A DNA stretch of 64,000 bases from Collybia mongolica. Its lineage: Eukaryota; Basidiomycota; Agaricomycetes; Agaricales; Clitocybaceae. Position 1 is the first letter of the stretch. The number at the start of each line of letters is the position of its first letter. The notes below the pieces were generated by a model. The model saw nothing but the letters and a program-made list of their open reading frames with translations, was not told the origin of the DNA and did not search any database. This document shows, piece after piece, positions 23,009-34,500 of this stretch. Made by a program: the position numbers and the translations under genes. The stretch covers positions 744,001 to 808,000 of the forward strand of contig JAAXNY010000017.1 of the NCBI GenBank assembly GCA_013420905.1, read 5' to 3'.

Positions 23009-23637
23009 TCAGAACCCTCTCCCCCTGCCACGGCCCCTCCCTCCTCCTCCACCGCGTCCGCGCCCACGATCTCCAGGTCCACCTCGTCCGCGTCCTCTTC
23101 CTCTCGCATCATCCTTCTTTCGTCCTTTGGGTTTGGGTGCATCATCAACAAGGAGTGTATCCAAAGGCAACGCATCAGGGAGCACGAAGTATCTAATGTT
23201 GTTTCCACGAATCGAGAGGGAGTCCAAGGATGCGGGCTCGCGATTCCTCGCGGTCATTTTTACAGTTTTAAGATGTGTATTCATCTGCATGTCAACGCCT
23301 GGTTTTGATATTGTTTTTAGACAAGGAAATAGACGAAAAAAGATAACGTTAGCGCGCTGAGATAGGCGAATAGCCATCGCAGCAAACGCACCTGTAATCG
23401 TCCCATGAACCACTGATCCATTCTTGAGTTCGACCGTTACAGTCTCATTGTTCAATTTCATCAGGAATCTGCATCACAGAGAGAGAGAGAAAGAGATAGT
23501 TCGTTAGCGCTCGCGAAACAAATGATCATCCCGCCTCGTTTTTTTGCTGGATTGCGATCTGCTATCGTACACAGAACGACAAACACGACCACGAACAGAA
23601 CGACGCAAAGGAAGAACATTCACCTTACAAGCTTCAT
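23009..23637 (-). CDS. SMD1: Small nuclear ribonucleoprotein Sm D1
   Basis: Core Sm-ring protein of U1, U2, U4 and U5 snRNPs, required for pre-mRNA splicing. Three exons: MKLVR is encoded at the start (23637), [20 protein letters not shown] carries Sm motif 1, and a long intron of about 90 nt precedes [18 protein letters not shown]. Sm motif 2 is seen as [18 protein letters not shown]. The tail is [16 protein letters not shown] followed by repeated GRGRGRGG, the Arg-Gly tail that is methylated in other eukaryotes. About 121 residues, the normal size. Confidence 0.94.
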
Positions 23638-24243
23638 TGTTGGAGATCTGTCCTCGTCGTGCGACGAGATAAAGTGGTTTCGAGGATATCTGGCGTCGTC
23701 GTCGTCGTCGTGCGCGTCGAACAAGCAATAATCGGAGTTTGAAATTGATGTATAAAATTGCCTGCCACTGCGTGCCATTTCGTACTTGGACTCAGAGCCC
23801 CCGACCGATCTCAGCCTCACAATAATCTTAAGCCCTGGTCCAACATGGATACATAAGACTCGCCCAACAAATTTTATTTAAAGGGGTACCTGGGGCCTTA
23901 CCACTATATCAACACTTGAGGTCCAAGCATACTGTATCTTAAAACTATACAGTCATGGCATGGACAACGCCCAACAGACCAGCAACATTCTCCGTAACCT
24001 TAAATATTGAGCCTAAGTAAACATCTTACCATTGGAACCAGGCTTATTAGGCATGATGCTTGTCGTCACGCACTTGACCTTTGGTATCACTTATCCAGGG
24101 TGTGTAACGGTCTCTTCACGCCTTTCTATCTTTCCATGACAATACTCACTAACCCCAACATTCCAGTCCCCCACGTATAGAGGCGGTACTTCAAGGTGAC
24201 TATTTTTTATATGATTCAGGCTTTACAAGACGTCCGATGTCGA
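23638..24243. other. Intergenic with a short GTC microsatellite
   Basis: Upstream of Sm D1 there is a run of about six GTC units near 23694-23712. No gene seen; the rest is unremarkable. Confidence 0.5.
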
Positions 24244-25298
24244 CTACCATGCGCAATAACCACCGTCGTTAGTTATGCCATCCCCAGGTCAGTTTTGGCT
24301 GATGAAAGATCCGGGGTGACAGAATGACTTACTCGCTCCCAGTGCAGAAAGTCGACGCATCTCCAGCAAGCCAAAGAACTACTCCACGGATCTCGTCCGC
24401 CCTACCCATCCGTCCGAGGGGTTTCTGCCCAGCCCATTGGGCTTCGAATTCAGGTTTCTCGTCTACGAAATCGCGTGTCATCCTGGTTATTGAAACGACA
24501 ACCCATTGATCAATCCTGGGTCCAGGCGAAACAAAACGAAGAAGACTTACGTTGTATCAAAAAATCCCGGGCTGACAGAATTGACACGGATCCCCTTGGG
24601 CGCAAGCTCGCATGCCAAGGAGCGTGCCATCTGGTGGATCGCGGCTTTGCTAGCGCCGTAGGCAACGCATGGGGTGCACCGAATGGCGACGTGTCCAGTG
24701 ATGCTTGATATCAAGACAATGCTCCCAGACGTGCCCAGGCGCTCCATCTGTCTTCCCACAGCCTGAACCGTGAATAGTACGCCGTTGAAATTGGTGTCAA
24801 GGACCTAGTGCGCGCGCAAGTTTATTTCGTACGAGTAGAGGAAGGAAGAACATCACTGATCCTCTGACGAACCTTGTGAATTTCTTCGCGGGGGCAGTCC
24901 AAGGAATCATTCATTCGGAAAATTCCAGCATTCGCGATGCATATATCAATCCTCCCCTCCTTTGCGACGATATCTTGGACGGCCTTCTGCAGTCCTTCTT
25001 GATCTGTGATGTCCACTTTGACATATTCTAACCTGCCTTTCCCTGCGCCCTACACCCCCTCTAGGTTTGGTAACCCTTCTGCGTAACTTTGTACTTTAAG
25101 CCAATCTTCGTTTGGGTGGCTTAATTGGGCCAAACAATATACGGTGGCTCCCGCCTCCGCAAGTACAAGTGCCATCTCTAGGCCAAGCCCGCGATGACCA
25201 CTAGTAACCAGTGCCACCCTGTTAAGGAGTAGGAACTGACATAAAGCAGTGCGAATTGTGAAATATCACTTGGTGGAAGAGGACCACGGAGGGCTCAT
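24244..25298 (-). pseudogene. Decayed tandem copy of an SDR oxidoreductase
   Basis: Clearly paralogous to the gene at 25516-26614: same exon order and blocks such as GHRGLGLEMALVLAEAGATV, IVAKEGRIDICIANAGIF, NGVLFTVQAVGRQMERLG, CVAYGASKAAIHQMARSLAC and PLGRMGRADEIRGVVLWLAG. Damage seen: TGA at 25268-25266 after ten codons, TAG at 25052-25050 in a segment that is coding in the sister gene, and TSGHRGLG in place of the glycine-rich TGGHRGIG cofactor motif. The acceptor of the last exon is GG (24279-24278) where the sister has AG. The catalytic Ser, Tyr and Lys survive, so decay is probably recent. Re-splicing around the stops is possible but would need very short introns. Confidence 0.7.
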
Positions 25299-25515
25299 TG
25301 TTCTTATAGCCCTTTGGACTTATAGGAGCTCCTCATCCCCACGAACGTTTTTCTACCATTTACGGAAGCCGTAGTGGCAAATTTCCAGCTTCTCTTTCAC
25401 AGAGCAAGATGGGGCCTTTATTTTCTGATAGGAGGGACTACTCAGGAGCTCAAGTTGATACACAAGGTTACACGTCATAGAAGAACGGCCAATACTTTCA
25501 CTGCTATACTTGAGC

Positions 25516-26614
25516 CTACCAAGCCCTGTGGCCTCCATCCACGATGATGCTAAGAAGGATGTTAAACTGAAACCACGATCAGAATGGCGGTGAGCTTACT
25601 CGCTTCCAGTGCAGAACGTCGAACCATCTCCTGCGAGCCAAAGGACGACTCCACGCAATTCATCTGGTCTTCCGAGGCGGCCCAGAGGGTTTTGCGCGGA
25701 CCATTCCGCCATTAGATGAGGCTTTGTATCGAGGAAGTCGCGGGTCATCCTAGTACGAAACAAATCACAGATGAGGCAATTTTTAGGGGCGGGCTTGGTC
25801 TACTGATACCCACTGGGTGTATATGTAACCTGGGCTGATGGAATTGACTCGGATACCTTTGACGCCGAGTTCGCAAGCCATTGAGCGTGCCATCTGTTTG
25901 ACGGCAGACTTGCTCGTGTTGTAAGCGATCCAGTGTTGATTCTATACAGCTTAAACGGTCAGGCGTGCTCGCAAAATAGACAAAACATGGAACGTACTTG
26001 ATTCGCAATGCTACCACTCATGCTCGCGGTGAGGATTATGCTGCCCTTGATCCCAAGGCGTTCCATTTGTCTCCCCGCAGCTTGTGCGGTGAAGAGCACG
26101 CCATTCACGTTGATATCAATGAGCTTTTTATTATTATTGATGAGTATACAATTGGCAAGACCAGATGGTTTCATCATACCTTTCTGAACTCGTCCGCTGG
26201 ATATTCCAGGCATTCCGCACCCCGCAAGATGCCCGCATTGGCGACACAGACGTCAATTCTTCCCTCTTTCTTCACAATGTTTTCGGCGATACTCCACATC
26301 GCAGATTGGTCGGTAACGTCTCCAGCAACGTATTCAAGCCGGCCCTTCTTGCCATCTATAGCTGATAGCTGAGAAGCGTAGTTTTGGACCTTCAGCCAGT
26401 CTTGATCGGGCTGGGAAGGTAGATCGAGACAGTAAACTACGGCCCCTACTTCTGCGAGAGCTAGAGCCAATTCGAGTCCGATTCCACGGTGGCCCCCTGT
26501 GACGAGGGCAACACGATCGAACAGCGAGAACTGAGACAATGCAGTTCTAGTTGGGGTCGCAGATACAAGAGCGGCAGCGACGCCCACAACTTGAGGTTCT
26601 TTAGGGGTAGCCAT
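25516..26614 (-). CDS. Short-chain dehydrogenase/reductase (NAD(P)-dependent SDR)
   Basis: Classical SDR, probably a cytosolic sugar or polyol/ketone reductase of the sorbose reductase/mannitol dehydrogenase type; the substrate is not readable. Start MATPKEPQVVGVAAALVSAT at 26614. Seen in order: cofactor motif VTGGHRGIGLELALALAEVG, CLDLPSQPDQDWLKV, DVTDQSAMW, NAG in CVANAGIL, NGVLFTAQAAGRQMERLG, catalytic Ser in ILTASMSGS, catalytic Tyr-x-x-x-Lys in AYNTSKSAVKQMARS, GIRVNSISPGYI, and PLGRLGRPDELRGVVLWLAG. A 34-nt last exon gives IIVDGGHRAW. Five exons with good splice sites. It is the intact member of a tandem pair. Confidence 0.88.
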
Positions 26615-27434
26615 GGGATAGTGTAGGAGGTAGCGGATATTCCGCGGTACTTATGATAAATGCTCGTGACAGAAGCTGTTGGATATGGGTCATGTGTGAA
26701 ACTGTCTTCAATGTGATGTGCAACACGTCATGTAGAATTCATGTTTGTGTGAGACCTGTTTTTTAAGCCTGTAAGTGTGTTCCCAGAACATAAACATTTT
26801 ACACACAGAATCGGTGGGTTTGTCCCTTCATGATCACAGAGCACGACCATCGGTTATAAGACTGATAACACGATATAACCATGCCCATGATTATTTTTAC
26901 TCTGCACATCAGCGTTTGGGAGTGCAGGTGAGTGCAAGTAGATCTGATCAAGCTATCGCTACAGCCTAACTTGGCGCAAGTGCAGGTTGAGCGCAGGGTC
27001 AGGAACGCGTCGGTCACATGACATTCACTGCATACCACGTGGTTTATCGCGTCAGACAACTGCGACCCGATTAGGCCCACTTTAGCATTCGCGCGTTAGA
27101 TCCCTCCTCTCATGGTAAGATCGTGAATCCCTCTTTTGATACCAACTATGACACCATTCGTGGCCAGTAGGCAATGTTGTTCGTCAGGATTATTCATTAT
27201 TCATACCCCTTTGCGCCAAAAAACCCCACAGTTATGTCTCCACCTCGACGGGCGCTCTGAACACGTTTACAGCTAGTCAATATATTTCCTGTTAACTATT
27301 TGGAGTCTTTAGCTGATGCACCTTGCCTACACTCCTCGATGCCTTCTGTTGCGGAACCAAACTTTATTCGGTCACCTGATCTGGCTCAGCATATATGCCT
27401 CAGCTCAGACCTGCGACGTCATAGCTCCCCAGCC
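26615..27434. other. Intergenic; likely upstream control region of metallothionein and SDR
   Basis: Divergent space between the SDR gene and metallothionein. It contains a GACGTCAT palindrome-type element near 27415, in the right place for metallothionein control. Metal-response binding is not proven. Confidence 0.45.
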
Positions 27435-27442
27435 TATATAAG
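27435..27442 (+). promoter_or_regulatory. TATA box of metallothionein gene
   Basis: TATATAAG lies about 90 bp before the ATG, as expected for a strongly inducible fungal promoter. Confidence 0.65.
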
Positions 27443-27527
27443 TCACCCATCCTCATGAAACTTCCCCCCAATTTCGCCTCTTTTAACAACCCACACACCC
27501 AACAATTCTACATTAACTCGAATCACA

Positions 27528-27847
27528 ATGGCTACTGATTGTACCTGCCAGAGCAACTGCGGGTATGCCGTGTATCCTACTCTATTTGGCTCCGTCTGAC
27601 TGACATCTTTGTAGCGCCTGTGGCCCTACTGGAACTGGCTGCTCGTGCCCCAAGAATAAATGCAACTGCAACAACTGTGCGAACAAGTTCCACACCCCCA
27701 ACGTAAGTTGTCGCTCTTTGCTCCCCTATCTTCCTCTGTGTCCGCTCTTCCACCCGCCATACTAAATTATCGTTTTGACAGTGTACCTGCGCAGGAAATG
27801 CCGACAAATGCGGTTGCACCAGTGATAACAAGCCTTGCACCTGCTGA
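27528..27847 (+). CDS. Metallothionein, 62 residues with 15 Cys
   Basis: Three exons (27528-27562, 27615-27702, 27782-27847) with good splice sites give 62 residues. The protein is about one quarter Cys, almost all as Cys-x-Cys: positions 5, 7, 11, 14, 21, 23, 28, 30, 33, 42, 44, 51, 53, 60 and 62. It contains one His and one Phe and opens MATDCTCQSNCGACG. Such proteins bind Cu, Zn or Cd in the cytosol and protect against metal excess. The Cys clusters are split by a short FHTPN linker, which suggests two metal domains. Both introns interrupt the Cys-rich coding, so the gene is easy to miss. A TATA box lies upstream. The preferred metal is unknown. Confidence 0.88.
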
Positions 27848-28892
27848 GCGCACCTCTAACACTGCCGGATGCGTTGAATGAATCGTTATTCTGTACATTA
27901 ATATTACTGTAACCAAATTCATCCGTATTTTAACAACGATTTGGCTAAGTCTGGCTAAGTATCTGGTGAAGGTTGTCGCCAGTCGGATACCTTATTTGTT
28001 GTCGTTTGGCTGTAGCCTGCCAATTTAGATCCTCAACCAAGTTTAGTCTTTTTTTTGTGCATCTCGGTGGGACTGAAATTACGTCTGTAATACAGCTCGA
28101 ATGTGCTCTCGAATTTTGTTGGCTTATTCGTCCAAACTCCGAGAGTCTCCTTTTCTAATTATAATCAACACCCCAAAAAAACCCTCGCTCATTTTTAGAG
28201 GTAGGTTTCAATTGAATACTTTTGTCTCATCAACTGAATTATATGCTTCCCCGCATTTCAGGATCGATGTCTTGAAAAGATCGCAGGAATTAGCCTTTCG
28301 ATCCTGGTGGTACACTTGTCTATACCACTGTCAATTCTCGACCACAGGTGCTTACCGGGACGACGGCTGGATGCACAGACATCGAAGAGATATTGTTCCT
28401 GAGGAATGTTACACTCTCATAAACGATTGACAAACCTGTTCTTCCCTTGGACTTCACGATCACACACAAGTCTCAAAGTTACCCTGGAGAGTCGTACGAT
28501 TCTTTAATTGACCACCGCCCACAACATAAAGGGGCCTTCGGAGAGCTGAGCCCGATCGTGTGTGCTCGTCGAAACATCGCCACTCAATTGTGATACGCCT
28601 TTGTGTTCAGTCGTGGCCCGCTACCTATTGAAAAGGACGAGGAGTCTGCCGCATCCCGCGATACAGGTTTGTACCAATTCAAACTGCCCTCCGAAAAGAC
28701 CGAAAAGAATACTTGGCGTCTGGCATTGCACATCTACTTGGAGTCACTCCACAGGCTGTGCACTCTCCAAAATTTGAATGGAGAGCCGTACCCTTAGGGA
28801 TTTGGGGTTGGCGACGGAAGGTGTGCACACGACGGTAGTCGACCGCCGTATGTCTAAAAAACCCAAATCGAGGAATTTTGAGCTCTCTGAGG
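27848..28892. other. Intergenic, no gene supported
   Basis: About 1 kb after the metallothionein stop. Pyrimidine-rich tracts occur near 28050 and 28170; frames here have no family resemblance. Confidence 0.45.
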
Positions 28893-28900
28893 TATAAAAG
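28893..28900 (+). promoter_or_regulatory. TATA box of secreted DUF5648 gene
   Basis: TATAAAAG lies 64 bp before the start codon at 28964, fitting a regulated, possibly highly expressed gene. Confidence 0.65.
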
Positions 28901-28963
28901 AGCAGAGAACGCTCGATAACCCCAGGTTCCCCTCCTCGTCCCCAAAATCATTACCTCAGAAAC

Positions 28964-29850
28964 ATGAAGCTCCAAATCTTCGTCATCGCTGCGCTCCTTG
29001 GCTGTACCATCGCTAGTCCAGTCTTCGCCCTTGGCGACGCGCTCAAACGTGACCTCGAAGTGTGTAGCTTCTCTGTATCTATTTGGTTATCGCTCAACAC
29101 AGATTTTTTCCTTTATTCTATCAGTTGAGGCAGGACCAGCCTGATGCTCCTGCTGAATCGCCGTCTGCCCCACCCGAGCAGTCTCAACCCGAAAAGCCTG
29201 AGATGCCTGAGGAACACAAACCTCCCCGTCCTGAGCCACCGGTTTATCCCCCTCATCCCGAGCCTCCCTACCCAAAGCCTCCCCGCCCTGAGCCGTCCCA
29301 TCCAAATCCTCCCCATCCTGAGCCGTCCCACACGAAACCTCCTCACCCTGAACCGCCTCATCCTAAGCCGCCGCAGCCCAAGCCACCCCCTCATGAACCT
29401 CCTCACCCGAAGCCCCCCCATCCCGAGCCGCCTCATCCTAAGCCGCCCCACCCCAAACCCCCCCAGAAATGCGGCAAGCGCAAAGATGCGTCCCCCTTCT
29501 TCCGCACTGACAATCCCAAGTTCGCCATCTCCCGCCTGATCGGCTTCTTCTTCCGCAACCGCCAGCCCGGGACTGAGCCGCTCTTCAGCCTCGTTCACCC
29601 AAGGACGAGGGACACGCTTTATACCACCAGCGTGGCGGAGCGCAACCGGGCCGTGGCGATGGGGTACATGCCTAGGGGCATCGCGGGCTGGGTGTACCCG
29701 GACAAGAAGTGTGGTGGCGCGCCGCTTTTTGGCCTGTATAATGCGCGAAAGAAGCTGCATTTCTATACGACTTTGGTTGTGGAGAAGGGGAGGGCGATGA
29801 GGAATGGGTATGCTAATCAGGGAGTTGTTGCGTTTATCTATAAACCTTGA
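28964..29850 (+). CDS. Secreted Pro/His-rich protein with DUF5648 repeats
   Basis: Exons 28964-29059 and 29125-29850 give 273 residues. A signal peptide (MKLQIFVIAALLGCTIASPV) is followed by LKR, a possible Kex2-type Lys-Arg site. About 100 residues of near-periodic PHPEPPHPKPP repeats come next, in which His and Pro dominate. The C-terminal half is a DUF5648 domain with two units, PLFSLVHPRTRDTLYTTSVA and PLFGLYNARKKLHFYTT, each followed by a GY-x-x-x-G-x-x-G/A-W/F-x-Y/V stretch. DUF5648 occurs in secreted bacterial and fungal proteins, and its function is unsettled. The His-rich stalk could bind metal or the wall; with metallothionein 1.1 kb upstream this is tempting but unproven. Confidence 0.82.
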
Positions 29851-30547
29851 ATGGGTTTGTAGTTTGTGGTATTGATGGTAGGTTTTTCTTTTCTTTGTTG
29901 ATGATTCGGACGATCCAATAAACTGGACTATCTCTCGTTCGCTGCTGCTTCCTTATACTGGGTTTACCTCAGACGAATTCCTTCATAACTCCGTTCCTAT
30001 GATTACTTGCAGCTTCAATATAAACGATGTCTTCGACTTGTGAACTTTTCTCTCTTGTATCCCTTGTACTTATGTTGTTGAGTCAATAAATCAAAATGGG
30101 TTTGCCCATGTACTCCGTGATCCTATGCTACAATCGTTGATTCCTGCAGTGGAATCTAGTGGCTCTGCGTGTGAATGAACGTGACCAAGCTTGAACGGAT
30201 GCAATCAGGACGTCTCGCCTATCTGTGATGGTATTCGACACGCGGCGAGTACTTCGTAACATACAAAGCTTGTGATAGTCCTCGCGAAGGATGTAGTTAT
30301 TTACTAGGGGTCATCACAGGGTGACACCTTAGGACCTTGCTTACGGGAAAAAATTCAAGGACTTGATGTCATGGTTTTCAATGTCTTTTTGATGATACAA
30401 ATAATACATTCTGTAAATCTAAGAATTGAAGTACTTGAATCTACAACTCTGGCATGACAGTTCTGATCAGCAATCAACTTGGATTGTCCAACACAGAATC
30501 AAATATGGCATTGCAATTTGGCACCTTTACAGTCAGCTCAGGCCCCC
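29851..30547. other. Intergenic, no gene seen
   Basis: 3' flank of the DUF5648 gene and lead-in to the repeat region. Nothing coding is supported. Confidence 0.45.
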
Positions 30548-31083
30548 ACATCAGCAAACCCTGATTTTTCCCACAAATAGCCGACAGGAACCGCAGCATC
30601 TCTCAAATTCATTGGTGTCTTCACAGTGCTATGCAGAGCTGGACTTTGACTTCACAGTTCTGTGCAGAGCTGGATAGAGTACATTTGGTCTGTACAGATT
30701 GGGCCTTTTCTGTGCAGCTTTGTGTGGATGTTTTGGGCCTGTACATCATCATAAAGGAGCCCTTGTTTCTATACAGATTGTGTCAGATTAGCCACTAAGT
30801 CCATGTTGTTGAACAAGCAGCTTGATAAAAAAAAAACTGTAATGGGAACTAATAAGATGCATAAAATAGCTCCTCATCTATGTATTTATTCAGGAAGGAT
30901 ATGGTACTGTATTCTGATGTAGTTTCCTTCAACAATCTTGGATTGGCCTTTGTGCCGAACCAAGGGATTAAACCTGCAAGCATTTGTACTCATGCCAATG
31001 CTACCACATCTCCCTTGATGGTGTTGTTGCTTCTCCATGCCTGCTCCAAGAAGTACATATTTGGGTGGGCATGTGCATGCATC
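30548..31083. repeat. Foldback left arm, outer part
   Basis: Reverse complement of about 38108-38643. It includes runs such as A9 near 30830 and ends at the 15-bp LINE target duplication GCATGTGCATGCATC (31069-31083). Confidence 0.8.
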
Positions 31084-31583
31084 TTTTTTTTTTTTTTCTT
31101 TTTGTTCAACATTTTATATACCAACCGTACATAATACATGTGCTGGTCACTACAAGTAGTAATTGGGCAGGGGGGGGAGAGGGGGGCAGGAGACAAAGCG
31201 CTGCAGGGCTAGGGTGCTCGCCCGACTGGGGTCGGACTAGCGAATGGAGCCAGAGCTCGTTATACACAGGCCGGAAGGGCCAATCTACACCAGGGGGTGG
31301 GCCCCCTGCTGCGGCGCTCTGCAGCAGGTGGTGGCTTCAGGTCCACCAATTATCCAGGTTCACATGTTCGGGCAGGGAGCACCCTATAGCTGTCACTTAG
31401 AACACTGAGTACCGCCCCTAGCCTGTTTAGGACTAGGGAACATCGAATGCGAATGCGTTTTCATTCACCAAGAGGAATTCAACCAGCCACACATAGCGCA
31501 GCTGGCGGCTGGGCTTGTCTTCACGTCCGTGCCTTGGACAGTCGAATAGGACATGTTGTACGGTTTCCAGGGGAGCACCGCAC

Positions 31584-34500
31584 CTACAGGAGACAGATTC
31601 TTCCTTGAAGAATCACGATCGGAAAGCCCCAATTGGAATGTGTCCGGTGATGCATTGCACCAAGCGGGCAGTCAGAGCATGGCTGCCCATTATTTACATG
31701 GGTTGGGGTGAGTGGGGTGTCCTTTTTCACATAGAGCGTCAGGAAATTGGAGCCAATGCACTTCTTGGACTGGAAGAGAGACTTCCAGCCGTCAAGCATG
31801 CATGTAACTGCTTCGCGTCGTGCAAAGTCAGCAGATATAACTGGCGCCCCACCTGCCTCAACACGAGTTGAGATGGCACTGATGTGTGCCAGTTGGTGGT
31901 CTTCAACCTCCACACCACTTGTAATATGGTGGAGGTGAATCTTGTGGATGGTGCGGAGCTGCAGCCAAGGCAGCAGCACATCGCACACTTTGAGGGCTGA
32001 TGCTTGACCTGAGTGGTGTGACGCATCAAGGGAACACCTAAGGGCATTGATGGAGTCGGAGAAGATATGGACATCATGGATGTCCTCTAGTCCAATGTCA
32101 GCTGCCTGTTGGGCGCCTTCCGCAATTGCTCGCAGCTCGGCGTCATCAGACGTGGATAGGCCGGTAGCAAACCAGTCCTCATATAAATCTTCATCATGCC
32201 AGACATGGTAAACCGTGACTGACTGCATGGGAGGAGGGGGGGTGGATGCATCAGTGATAATGCAGATGCTCCATGGGGAGTGAGAGGCCTCATTGACAGC
32301 GCTCTTCAGCGATGTGATGCGGTCTCTCATGAATTCCTCGTGGTGATCACTTCCCTTAGGTGGGGGGGGTGACAATGTCGTAGACAATGTGACCAGGGAA
32401 CAGGTCCTTGGGGTGCATGCCTGGTTGGTTGAGTGGGTGGACAGGGTCCAGATCCAGGGAAGAGAGGCCAAGGTTAGACCAGGCCTCTACGATGGGCAAT
32501 ATGAGTTTACCGAGCCTACAGCTTGGGTTGCGGGCATTGAGGGTCTCAACAGAGAATTTGTGGTTCCCATTGATGAGGCATCAAAAGGCGTGTGAGGCCT
32601 GGAGCGCACGGGAGCCGACATGACTCCTTTCCACCAGCTTTCTGACATGGAGGTGGATAGGGGGTATGCCTGCGAGGGTCTCGCCAGCCCCGTTTGGGGA
32701 TGTCTTGAAGGCGCCAGTGATCCAAAGGTATGCTTGTCTTTGCATCTTCCGGAGGTTATTGAGAGGGCCTGCCATGCAGGCCCCTTCGTACATCCAAAGC
32801 CTGCTCCCATATGTAGTGATGGGAAGAACACAGGCTCGGTATAGCATTCGTTTGTGCTTGGGCCTAAGTCCGTGCACTGAGTTGCCAAGGGAGAGCATAG
32901 CCTTTACAGAAGTGAGGGCTTTGTTCGTGTATCGTTTGATGTGCTCTCTGAATGTGAGGAGACAGTCAAAGAAGAATCCAAGGTAGCGCCAAATGGTGCC
33001 AGGGCAGAGGGGGGTGTCTCCAGTATATGGGGCATAGCCAAGGTCAATGTCAGGGTTGATATCGCCATGTTTTTGAGAGAAGTGGAATCCCTCTGACTTG
33101 CTGTGTTCAAGAACCAAACCCATAGCCTGGGTGAGCTCGAATACAACTTTGTAGGCCCCTTTGAGCTTAACAAGGTTCTGTTCAAATGTGTCTGACTGCA
33201 CTATAATGGTGCCATTGTCCACATAGGAAATTAGTGAAGCTATGCGGACCCTCCGTTCGAATTCCTTGAGGAGGGGTGCGAGGCATAGGGCAGAGAGGAT
33301 GGGGGACATGGCGGAGCCCTGTCCCAGACCCATGCTGGATGGGAAGAGCGGGGACAATTCGTTGTCCCACGTGTATCTAGTATGACGATCAACAAGGTAT
33401 GACCTGAAGAACGCAACCACTTCTGGTGTGAATCCCTGTCTCTCAAGGATGTGTAGGAGGGCCTCGTGGTTTATGGATGGGAAGAACTGAGTTAGGTCGA
33501 AAGCAACAATGCTCGTCTTGAGTTTGGCACGCCATCCAGAGTGGACAACATGTGTGAGAAAGCAGCCAGCATCCTCGGTGGAGTTCTGACGAACTCCTCC
33601 GAACTGATTGGGGTGGAGTACACCATGTTGAGCAGCTTCAAACTGCATCCTGGTGGACAGCATTTTCTCTAGAAGTTTGCCCAGTGTGTTCAATAGAACT
33701 ATTGGGCAAAACGACTTGGGAGTGTCATACGATGGTTTACCCGGCTTGGGTATGACCACAGTAATGGATGCTTTAAACTCGGCTGGCCAATGGCCTGACG
33801 AGAGACAAGCGTTTGCAAGCCATAAGAGTAGTTTGCTGCACAGGTCATCTTGGGTGATCCGTTTAAGGTGACGCCATGAGATGTGATCCGGCCCAGGGGT
33901 GGATCGATTCGAGGTGCCTGAAAGGGCATCCGACATCTCAGCAGCAGAGTAGGGGACCCACACCCGCATTGTGGGTGAGGTCCAAGCGTTGCCCAACTTG
34001 TCGAGGTCAATTGGCCTATCAATAGCTGAGTTGAAGGTGGAGTGCAATGCGTTCCATAGCAACTCTGTGGTGCTGCATGGCACGCCTTGGTACAAGATAG
34101 CCTCGACCAGGGGTGTCTTGCGTGGGCCCACCCAGTCCATGGGATCCCATGGTCTGAGGTTAGTATTAGCAATTTCGTCGATGCGTTCATCGAAGTGCTT
34201 TCGTTTCGCTCTATGCGTGGTGGCCTTGAAGGCCTTCCAGTCCTCTGGGAGATCAGAGTTCATGGCCTCAGACCTTGTCCGGGTGCAGTCCGAGTCCCAC
34301 CAAGACTTAGACCGGGTGCAAGCCCGGTTAGTCTTAGCGTGGTGGGACCATGCTGTTTCAAAGCCCTTAGCTATTGCCTGAGCAACCAGTTGAGTTTGTT
34401 CCGCTGATGAGACGTCAGGGATTTGGATGCACCTGAGAAGGGAACACACTTCCGCAAGGAAAGCGGTCTCTTCTTCGGAGTCGATTTTGATTGACATCTT

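Noticed and set aside
25353..25538. Alternative end of the intact SDR gene at 25353
   Set aside because: The 34-nt last exon ending at 25516 gives the family ending VDGGHRAW and matches the sister copy.
29113..29760. 215-codon Arg/Leu-rich minus-strand frame
   Set aside because: Antisense of the Pro/His-repeat gene; its periodicity comes from that repeat.
32581..32583. TGA in LINE ORF2 as recoded selenocysteine or readthrough
   Set aside because: No supporting structure, and other lesions (YVDN, frameshift) point to decay.
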